From contig ML682008.1 in NCBI GenBank assembly GCA_007922195.1, positions 9,302,416 to 9,366,415 on the forward strand: 64,000 bases of DNA. The letters run 5' to 3'. Origin of the DNA: Podocnemis expansa. Taxonomy: Eukaryota; Chordata; Testudines; Podocnemididae. Shown here in pieces: positions 55,668 through 64,000 of this stretch. The notes beneath the pieces are model-generated. The model was not told the DNA's origin. It searched no databases and was given only the letters and a program-made list of their open reading frames with translations. The translations under genes and the position numbers were made by a program. The number at the start of each line of letters is the position of its first letter. Position 1 is the first letter of the stretch.

Positions 55668-56121
55668 GTTGTTGCTGATAACTGGGGGACAAAAACTCCC
55701 TATCAAAGCTGTTTAAATGAGAATGTCCCTGGCGCAGAGAGTGCTGCTCACATGGCTTTTCACATTACTCTTCCTGATCATGTTGGTGTTAAAACTGGAT
55801 GAGAAAGCACCATGGAATTGGTTTCTTATCTTTATTCCCGTCTGGATATTTGATACTATCCTTCTTGTTATGCTAATTGTGAAGATGGCTGGGCGTTGTA
55901 AGTCTGGCTATGACCCTCGCAATGGCTCTCAAAACATTAAGAAAAAGGCCTGGTACCTCATCGCGATGCTGCTTAAGTTAGCCTTCTGCCTTGCCCTCTG
56001 TGCTAAACTGGAACAATTTACCGAAATGAAACTAGTTTATGTCTTTATTCCCTTATGGGCCTTACTCATTGGGGGAATGGTTGAGCTTGGTTATAATATA
56101 TTCTATGTACGAAGAGACTAA
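55668..56121 (+). other. TMEM60: TMEM60 exon 2 through the stop codon
   Basis: A pyrimidine-rich tract (tttcttttccctgtcttag) ends at AG 55666-55667, so the exon begins at 55668, 49 bases before the ATG. No ATG precedes the start within this exon. The exon continues as 3'UTR. Confidence 0.85.
55717..56121 (+). CDS. TMEM60: Transmembrane protein 60
   Basis: A complete intron-free frame of 134 codons that matches vertebrate TMEM60 (about 133 residues) almost throughout; it starts MRMSLAQRVLLTWLF. It is a small multi-pass membrane protein of unknown function. Four hydrophobic segments are visible at about residues 8-27, 35-57, 79-98 and 106-131. A polar loop (58-77) between the second and third segments contains GRCKSGYDPRNGS and a lysine cluster, and the tail is YVRRD. 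I chose ATG 55717 because the protein begins there in other vertebrates; a second in-frame ATG is two codons later. The -3 position is A-poor in context (gtttaaATGa), so the start is not strong. TMEM60 shares a CpG island with PHTF2 on the opposite strand. No lesion is seen, and the gene looks functional. Confidence 0.97.
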   Translation: MRMSLAQRVLLTWLFTLLFLIMLVLKLDEKAPWNWFLIFIPVWIFDTILLVMLIVKMAGRCKSGYDPRNGSQNIKKKAWYLIAMLLKLAFCLALCAKLEQFTEMKLVYVFIPLWALLIGGMVELGYNIFYVRRD

Positions 56122-56304
56122 ATTGTAACAAAACTTCTTGAAGTTGACCAGTACCAACGTACTGGATTATCCTGTCTTGGTACAATCAAACTTCACATAC
56201 AACTACAAATACTAAATATGTATTTGAATTTTTTATTTAAAAGGAGTTGGGTGTAAAGTTGATTTGTTTAGTTGTTTCAGAACTGCCACAGATATTCTCA
56301 TGTA

Positions 56305-56310
56305 AATAAA
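56305..56310 (+). terminator. TMEM60: TMEM60 polyadenylation signal
   Basis: AATAAA, 184 bases after the stop, followed by the T- and GT-rich gtatgttttatttcag. Cleavage is expected at about 56325-56335, giving a 3'UTR of roughly 200 bases. Confidence 0.75.
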
Positions 56311-56335
56311 GTATGTTTTATTTCAGATGCTTTTC

Positions 56336-57585
56336 TAAATATGACTTTTTTGTTAAGAAAATGTGTAGTTTTCTGACTGGCAGCTTTAGCACCTCATAAA
56401 AAGACTCAAGCTTTCATTCCAAAGAGTGCAGTGTTTAAATTCTTGGAGGGGGATTTACTTTTCCCCCATAGGTAATGTATTAGTTCAAAAAGATGCTTAC
56501 AGTAGTTGTGGCTTTCTGTAATGTACTATTGACTTTAATGCTTACTTGAAGCTATTATTGAAGTAGGGCAGATGGCCTTGACTGTTACAGTTGCCTGACA
56601 CTGCCTGTAATAAGATCCCATTTTTCTGCAATTTTATACCAGTGTATATATGCCTCAATTATGTTTTAATTTTGAGCAATGTGCTCATCATTTTTGAGAC
56701 TGAGGTTCTACTTTGAAAGCTCTACTACACCTGGATTGTGGAGTAAGGGATTTGTCATCCCTTGTGTCAAGGAGGTGCTTTTTGCCATTCTCCATGATAG
56801 TCTGCACAAGTTTGGGCAGGGTATAAGCCTTTTTAAAAGATTGCATGTGTTCAGTAGAGGCTCGAGCTAAACCTGGGAGAAGAGTTGGTTCCCCATCAGA
56901 CCTCTCACAACACTTACTGCTGGCCAACTTCTGTGTGCACCATCTCCACAAAGCTTGGGCAACAAAGGAAGTCAAACTCACCCAGTAGTGGCTGCTAGCT
57001 GCGGTGGGGCTAAGTACTGGAAATAAGACCAAAGAGCTTACTGGTCTTGTACTGACAGTGACCTCCCTGTCAACTAACAACCAGCATGAAGAAAACAAAT
57101 TAAAATGGAGAAGGGACAGGACACAGACCTACGGCAGTGGGAAGTAGACAGGTAGAAGGTGATTAGGAGTGGACATTAGGCCTGGCTGAAAAAGGAAGGA
57201 AGCTGTATGATCTGGCAGATATCAGGGAGTTCAGGCTCAGGGGAGGGAGAGAGGTCACAAATTGTTAGAGGGTTGCTCAGATTATTCATATTTTTGCAGC
57301 ATTTTGTGGGATAGTAATAACTTGCCAAGGTATCTCTGAGAGCTTGGGCTTCAGTTCCCAGCATGCAGCTGTCTCCATCCCATAACATCATTTCTCTTCC
57401 CTAAGCTTTGCACTTTGTTTTAAAAATTCCACAAAGCCATGCAGAATTTCTCAATTTACACCAGCCTGATAAAAGTATGGGGCCCTCAGAGCTTTGCACT
57501 ATTCAATTCTGGGTCTGCACAGTCCAGGGAGTACCTACGCAACCAGGCACATGACAGTTTGCTGAGAAACAGAGAAGAAAACATT
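56336..57585. other. Sequence downstream of TMEM60, no gene recognised
   Basis: No credible exon on either strand. In mammals RSBN1L lies tail to tail with TMEM60, but I could not recognise its exons here. Confidence 0.4.
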
Positions 57586-57589
57586 TCAA

Positions 57590-57960
57590 GGTTGGTTGGT
57601 TGGCATGCATGGGATAGCTGCAGGTAGCAGAGTGCTGCTTCTGGGCCTTGAAGCAAGCACTGACTTATGGAATCACATAATACAAAATGATGAACCGCAG
57701 CTGCAGAATTTTTGGATGCAAGTGGTCGCGTTCTTGAAGACATCATTCGAGCTCACCCCAGCCCTGCAGCACCGAGGCACCAGCCTGAGAACTGCATTTA
57801 ACAGTGGAGAATTAAGTGACAGATACATTTTTGGAACCCTGTAACGCTGGATTGCTACTGATCCATAGGAAAGCCTTTTGGAAATGGAAAATCCAGAAGT
57901 GTGTGTGATTTGTATACCAAATGAAGCTACCCTTGCAAAAGAAGGAACAGGAGCAGCCCC
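57590..57960 (+). pseudogene. PIF/Harbinger transposase N-terminal relic
   Basis: The frame 57596-57844 contains LWNHIIQNDEPQLQNFWMQV and FLKTSFELTPALQHRGTSLR, like the region before the helix-turn-helix of Harbinger transposases. After a frame change, KPFGNGKS at about 57880 recalls the FGVGKSTV block. Stops and a shift show it is dead. Confidence 0.5.
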
Positions 57961-58354
57961 CATCCCCTCCCCTTAGCAGGTCCTAGATTTTAAAAAAACA
58001 CTAGTTAGTTCCACCACCCAGGTATCTTCTTGGAATACATCCTGTGGTCAGCAGACTAAAACTTGTAAAATCTACTTTGAAGCAAAGGTTTTGAAGCCTT
58101 TAACATTTTCTTAGTATAAAGAGGTCTGAACAGAGAGCAAGGGACCCAACAGGCACCCCACAAATAAGCTATGAGTGAAATTTTGAAAACATTTTACTTC
58201 TGAGAGACTCTCAGACTAGAGCCCCCTTCATTCCCAAGTATTGTCATAGTAGACTGGAGGAAATCAAATCATCCAAACGGCTGCTGCTAGGTAACAGCCA
58301 GTATGGGACTGATCATCTTTTCACATGATGGCTATTAGCTTTGCTGCTGTGATA

Positions 58355-58640
58355 CTAAGGGTACAGCTACGAAGCAAACAAAAAACTGGAACAGATACTG
58401 CAGGAAGGCTCAGAGCCAAGGTCAACTGGCTTGGGCTCACAGGGCTTGTGCTATAGGGTTAAAAATAGCAGTGGAGATATTGGGTCTTAAGCTGGAGCCT
58501 GAACTGAGCCCCCCCGTTCTTGGCAGGATTCAGAGCCTGAGTTCCAGCCACAGCCCAAATATCTACAGGACTGTTTTTAGCCTCATAGCACAAGCCTGAG
58601 TCAGCTGGCCTAGGCTTTGAGACTTGCTACAATGGGTATT
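58355..58640. mobile_element. MITE-like repeat (gggctcacagggct family)
   Basis: Starts at about agggtacagctacgaagc; contains aactggcttgggctcacaggg and, later, acaagcctgagtcagctggcc in inverted order. Same family as 21895-22160. A poly-T tract of 18 follows at about 58638. Confidence 0.6.
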
Positions 58641-59629
58641 TTTTTTTTTTTTTCAGCAGCCAATTTTGAAACAGGCAGCTAAGTCTTGAAGTTGACCTAC
58701 ACAAACATGTTTTCTCTTCATGGCATCTTTATGATATAGAAAATTTTTAAAAACTTAAGTTCATCTTCTGTTTGACCACATTAAGGTCAACCAAAACTTG
58801 AACTTACCATTTTGTTGGAGAACTAAGGAAGATAGTGATAGCATGAAAAACTTCTGCTGCATCTTTTCTGGTTTCACAGGGCAGGTCTATACTGCCTTCT
58901 CTTTTCCACAGCACTTGAACGAAGTTAAGTTATTTTAAAAACATGTACCTCATTGAAATGTGCAACTCCTGGCTTGTTCGCTGTGCTGAGTCAAAGGGAA
59001 GGGGCCTACCTTCAGCTCAGGCTGCCCAGATGCTGGTCCAGGATCAAACTTCCTGATCAGCTAAGTTAGTCTACGCAGACCCAAGCAGTCAATTAAGAAG
59101 TTCAAACAGATAGTGCTGAATTTGCCGCTGAATTTGCCGCCATCTGTGACTACCTGGCCTCAGGCAGACTAAGCAGCTACCACCGTGGAACCATTCGAAT
59201 AACCCCAACACAAACTAAGTCAATATCCCTCCTTAATTCGGGGCTGACAAAGCTGCACATCACTGCTGAGACTGTAGTAGTGTCCCTGTCTTCTTCCAGC
59301 AAAAGTCAAGTGCTGATCATCTTAAATATTAAAAACAAGTGTGTGAAGGTTGGGTCAGAACCAAAACAGTCTTAAAAGTGCAAGAAAAGCATTGTTTAAA
59401 ACAGGAAGGAAATGAGTGCTACAGCCTAACTAAATTTAAAAATGAACAATATTTATAAAGAAACCATTGCTAGAGGTTGTATTTAGTCTTACAGTGCTTC
59501 TCAGATGATGGAAGCACTCAGCTGCATGTTATTACAACATAGAAATGTGTCCTATCAGCGTTATTACTGAAGAAAATGGCTTTAGCAATCTTGACTCAAA
59601 TATTCTTGCCAGTGTCTAACGTCCAAATC
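58641..59629. other. No gene recognised
   Basis: AT-rich. A short duplication, gctgaatttgccgctgaatttgccg, is at about 59117-59141. Part may be MITE-derived (gggcaggtctatactgcc at about 58880). Confidence 0.35.
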
Positions 59630-60094
59630 TAGTGGTTCCCAATCTTTCTGGCTCAAGGGCAACAAATGTAATTTTTACAACCCTGAAGGGCCACCAGTCA
59701 TCGGCCAGTAGCCCTCCTCTAACCCCACAGCAACCAGAGGAAAGAGCCCAGCAAGGAGGATCAGATCATGAACCACAAGCAGGCTTTAGTCCCCTGCGCT
59801 CCACCTGGGGCTGTAGGCAGTGGCACCCTTCTGCAGCCAGGTAGATGGGAAATCGTTGCTCCCCTGCCCTTTGGCTCCAGCAGCACTTAGGTCGTGGGGG
59901 CCCAGGTAGAGCCCTTTGTCATGCTCCTGTTACAGCCAGAGGTAGGGGACTGCATCTCCCATCTCCTTGCCTTCAGGAAAGAGCCTTCTCCAGCAACACG
60001 CTCTACCTGGTACTGAAGCAGCGGCTCCCCTCTGCAGCCAGTGGGAGGGGAACCGTGGGCCCCTCTGAAAGACCCCTGGGTTGGGAATCACTGC
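59630..60094. mobile_element. Non-autonomous hAT
   Basis: Starts tagtggttcccaatctttctgg and ends gggttgggaatcactg. The candidate TSD (tccaaatc / cccaaaga) is poor. GC-rich interior without a transposase. Confidence 0.65.
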
Positions 60095-60689
60095 CCAAAG
60101 AGTAATGGCTAATCTATACATTTCATTTCTTAGGACTCACCACAATTTCAGGGCTACTTTTCCAGCTAGTAAAAGTCACTCCCTCTTTGTCGTAATACTG
60201 CCTGAGAAAAGCAATACATTCCTTAAAAATGACCTTTCATACAGACTCGTGCCTCCTCTCAATCTCCAAACACTGAATTTTCATCCATGTGTATTGTAAT
60301 CCATCAAATAATTAAGTATTTCAATAATTTCCTTCAAAACCCCTTAGAGTATTAAAACAAATATGTTCATTTTCATTAATTTACAGCAGTGATTAATTTG
60401 CATTTCTGCTTTAGGTTAAAGACCAATTTAGGATACTTGCATTAAAAATGAGATCTGACTATTAGATTGATTAAAACTTAATGTTGACAGAAGTGAGCTG
60501 ATTAATCAGCTAATTTTAATGAAAGTAAATAAGCAGCACATGTCTTACACCACCAGCAAGTGTGTGTGAGGTATTAAAACTAAACTCTGGAGGATGTTAA
60601 ACATAAGCAACTGAAGTAAGATATTTTAAATCAGTAGATACAGATAACTTGTATACAAGTTTTAAAAGAGCAGACTAAAGAGCCTGCTG

Positions 60690-61345
60690 GACTGCTAACA
60701 ATTTTCAGTAAGTCTTGGAGCACTGAATTTTCATAAGACTGAAAAAAGCTACTGTGTCAGTTCTTAAAAAGGGTAAATGCAATGGCTTGAATAATTATAG
60801 GCCTGTCAGACTGGCATCAACCCTGGTCAAGATCATAGAGCAGCTGATATAGGACTTAATGAAGAACTAAAGGAGGATAATATAATTAATGCATTTATGG
60901 AAAATAGATCTTGTCAATCTAACTTGATTTTTTATGAGATTACAAGTTTGATCAATAAAGGTAATAGTGTTGACAATATATTTAGAGTGTCGATTGATTT
61001 GGTACTGCTTGGCATTTTGATTAAAAACTGGAATGATGAAAATTAACATGACACCCATTAAACAGCTTAAAAACTAGCCTCAAAATGTAACTGCAAATGG
61101 AGAACTGTCATTAAGTGGGTCTGTTTTCAGTTGAGTCCCCCAGGATCTGTTTCTTGGTGCTACCCTATTTAACATTTTTATTAATGACATGGAAGAAATT
61201 AAAATCACCACTGAAAATCTGCAGATAACACAAATTGGGGAACTAATAAATAACGGAGAGGAGAGATCACAGATGCAGAGCAATTTAGATTGCTTGGGAA
61301 ACTGGACACATGCTTTTAATACAGCAAATTGGGAACAAAGAGTGA
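60690..61345 (+). mobile_element. Degraded CR1/L3 RT fragment
   Basis: Plus strand: aattataggcctgtcagactgg (NYRPVRL), gatcatagagcagctgat, then tttattaatgacatggaag (FINDME) and gcagataacacaaattgggg (ADNTKLG). Many stops. Confidence 0.65.
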
Positions 61346-62620
61346 TAGGTTTGATGAGACCAAGAGGGTCAACTAGTTTAGCCCCCTGCCAAGATGCAGG
61401 ATTTATTGTGTCTAAACCATCCACGATAGCTAGCTATCCTTATGAAAGCCTCCAGTGAAGTAGGTTCCATTGCTTCCATAAGCAGCTTGTTCCCTTCTCC
61501 TACTATTCTTACAGTTAGGGAGTTTTTCTTGAGATTCAATCTAAATCAGCCAAGGGCATTGCTGGTGCCTGGCACACAGGGCATGTTCCCCGAGTGTCGG
61601 GCCACCAGCCAGGCCCCGGATCCCCAGCCAGGAACAGGGCCAGGAGCGGTGGTGCTGCTGTTCCAGGCCAGGGATCCAGGGCTTGGCCACCCGTGGCAGC
61701 GCTGCCGTTCCCGGCTGGGGATCTAGGGCCTGGCTGCCCGTGGCAACGTGCGCTCAAGGCAGGCTCAGGCCTGGGCCCAGAATCAGGACAAGGGGATGGG
61801 GCTCCCAGCAGGGGGAGGCAGGCCTGAGCCCCAGGTCTTGCCCCGGAGCAATGACTATCCTGAAATCAGCTACGCTGTAGTTGGGACCTTTGCCTCTTAT
61901 TTTCCCATCTGTGCCAAGAACAGTTCTCCATCTTTCTTACAGCAGCTTTTCAAATATTTAGAGACAGCCATCTTGCATCCCCTTAATTTCCTCTCTTCCA
62001 AAGTAAACATACCGAGTTCCTTCAGCCTTCACTCATGCTTTGCATTCCAGCCCTGTGACCATTTTTGCATTCCATCACTGTGATGATTTTTGTCACTCAC
62101 ATTTGAATGCTTTCTATACACTGATGACCAAAATTGGACACAGTACTCCACTGAGGCCTAACCAACACTACAGAGAACAGCAATATAACTTTCCAGGACT
62201 TGCACGCTGTAGTAATTTATTACTGCAACCCCAAACTGCATTTACTTATTTTTGCAACATCATGATACTGATGACTCATGTTGAGGTTGTGATTCACTAC
62301 AACTACCAAATCCTTCTCAGCAATCCTGCCAAGTTCATTATTCCTCAAGCTGTATTTATTTTATTTTTCTTCCTAAATTTACATTTATTTTTGATTAACT
62401 TTATTTGGTTGTCCATAGCCTAGTTCTGCAACTTGTCAAGATGCCATTGAGTTTTAGTTCATCTTCCTAAGTATTTGCAACCCTCCCAGCTTTCTGTCAT
62501 CTTCAAATTTTATCAGTGTGCTCTATTTCTCCATCCAGGTCATTAGTAAAGGTGTTAAACAACAACAGACCAGGAACAGATCCCCACTTCAGACCTCCTG
62601 CCAATTCCATTCCACTAATA
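61346..62620 (-). mobile_element. Old CR1/L3 3' region with a GC-rich insert
   Basis: Reverse-complement LINE 3' sequence (cttacagttagggagtttttc; gaccaaaattggacacagtac; catttattttt near the gttgtcc stretch). A GC-rich block of internal ccaggccagggatccaggg-type repeats at about 61553-61850 interrupts it and lacks a gene. Confidence 0.6.
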
Positions 62621-62635
62621 CTTACTCTTTAAAGC

Positions 62636-62715
62636 ATCGGTTTTTAAACTTTTTTCCTCAGAACTCAGTTGAAAAACAAATAATATATGCCCGCAACCAA
62701 ACAATTACAAGTTGA
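62636..62715 (+). mobile_element. hAT terminal fragment
   Basis: catcggtttttaaacttttttcctcag resembles the start of the 25317 hAT. No partner end was found. Confidence 0.5.
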
Positions 62716-62859
62716 CAAGTTGGTTTGATATGATTTGTTCTTGATAAATGCATCCTGGCTGCTAGGGATCATCCCTTCATCCTCCAGGTATTTGCAAATA
62801 TAAAGTTTTAAACATTATATAAATATACAAATATAAAGTTTTAAACATTAGCTGCTCAG

Positions 62860-64000
62860 GTACTGAGATCAGGCTGACTAGTTTATAGTTCCCCAGCTAC
62901 AACTTTTCCCCTTTTCAAAGCTGGATATTATGTTAATACTTCTTCAGTCTTCCAGGACTGCTCCTATCTTTCCTGAGTTTGCAAAAATTGCCAGTGGCTC
63001 TGAGATTTCCTCAGTTAATTCCTTCACCACCCTGGAGAGAAAAGCATCAGGCCCTGCTGGCTTGAATTCATCAAATTAGTCAGAAGATCCATAACCTTTC
63101 TTTACTTCTCCTGATCTGCATCCCTTCCCCTTTAGTATCTATAATTTTCCTAGTTTGTCCAGTCACGTTTTTGGTGTGTGAAGATGAAAGTAAAGTAGGC
63201 ATTGAGCAAGTCCACCTTTTTATCCTCTATTACCTGATCAACTTTTCCATTGAGGAAGGAGCCATCACCAGTCTGATCTTTTTTGTCTGACTTATTTATA
63301 GAATCTCTTCCTGTTGTCACTAGCATTTCTTGCCAGCTGTAATTTATCCTTACCCTTCCTGTTATCCTTACACATTCATGCTACTCCCATATCACTCTCC
63401 CCAGTGGCATGCCCCTCCTTCAGTTTCCCGGATGTATCCCTTTTGGTTTTTAGATAGCTAAAAAACTCCTTGTTCAGCCATACTGGCATCCTGTGGCTTT
63501 TCTTATACTTCATTTTATAGGAATAGCATGACATTAAGCCTCTATTATCACATATTTTAGGAACTGCTAGCCCCCTTTTACTCCACTTCTTCCTAATTAA
63601 ACTCTCCATTGGACCTTGGCCACTGTTTCTCTGATTAGATGGAGGGTTACCTTTTGGAAGTCCAGGGTCCTTGTTTAGCTGTTCTCCTGTCCTTCTTTGC
63701 CTAGGATCTTGAATTCTATCAGATCTTGATGATTTCAACCCACATTTCTGATAACCTTTGTGTTTGCAACTAATGCATCTCTGTTGGCCAAAAATCAGAT
63801 CCAAAAATGGACCACACCCCAAGAACTCACAGGACATACGTTTTCCTCTAATCATCTTCCAGTAAATACCTAGCCAATTAAAATTCCCCTTGAGAGTAGC
63901 TCATGCGTATTATCTAATCTTGTTACATGCTGAAGAACGCCTTATCCACTTCCTTTTTTTGATCTGATGATCTGTAACAGGCCTCCACCATAACATCGCT
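62860..64000 (-). pseudogene. CR1/L3-type LINE ORF2 fragment
   Basis: Minus strand: PVWLNKEFFSYLKTKRDTSG (about 63470), then toward lower coordinates DEFKPAGPDAF, VVKELTEEISEPLAIF (about 63050-62980) and EDWKK. These are the linker and early RT blocks seen intact in the 28.4-31.4 kb CR1. The 159-codon frame 63855-63376 is open, but the whole is broken. It continues beyond the window. Confidence 0.7.

Noticed and set aside
56340..64000. RSBN1L exons
   Set aside because: Expected tail to tail with TMEM60 by synteny, but no minus-strand frame showed recognisable RSBN1L sequence.

Overview
This is vertebrate nuclear DNA, most likely from a non-avian reptile and probably a turtle. The evidence is young chicken-repeat-1 (CR1) LINEs ending in CTATGATT repeats, a DIRS-type retrotransposon, Penelope-like elements, many small hAT elements, and a SINE whose head resembles tRNA-Lys(UUU), a SINE type known from cryptodiran turtles. 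The species call is inference from the repeats. Only two host genes are visible. TMEM60 (+) has its whole 134-codon reading frame in one exon (55668-56121). PHTF2 (-) is represented by its first coding exon (21497-21576), which encodes the conserved N-terminus and ends at a GTAAGA donor.

Layout: PHTF2 and TMEM60 lie head to head, as they do in mammals. Between them is a GC-rich, CpG-dense block (48010-48990) that looks like a shared bidirectional promoter, with three CCAAT boxes and three TGACGT motifs. It is partly hidden by a 400-base gap (47610-48009). Bases 1-21496 are PHTF2 intron downstream of the first coding exon, 21577 to about 48000 is PHTF2 intron 1, and about 48700-55667 is TMEM60 intron 1. 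The region right of about 56330 lies beyond the TMEM60 polyadenylation signal.

Nearly everything else is transposon. Major items are a hAT transposase relic (1120-3191), a 1.1-kb hAT element with perfect 8-bp target duplications (3310-4397), an inactive DIRS element with inverted terminal repeats and an internal complementary region (4541-10435), nested LINE, Harbinger and MITE remains (18470-20095), a Tx1-like LINE inside an old CR1 (22170-23800), an almost intact CR1 with one frameshift (27540-31498), a Penelope-like RT plus GIY-YIG relic (36840-38262), and many small hATs.

The most interesting signal is a set of short palindromic Penelope-like units. Six are bracketed by one good pair of 10-14-bp target duplications, so each inverted pair went in as a single unit. 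The arms often meet at a motif with the conserved core of a hammerhead ribozyme (CTGANGA, a 5-bp stem, GAAA, then AGCTC). This suggests that the ribozyme hairpin or its cleavage product is involved in making the palindromes.
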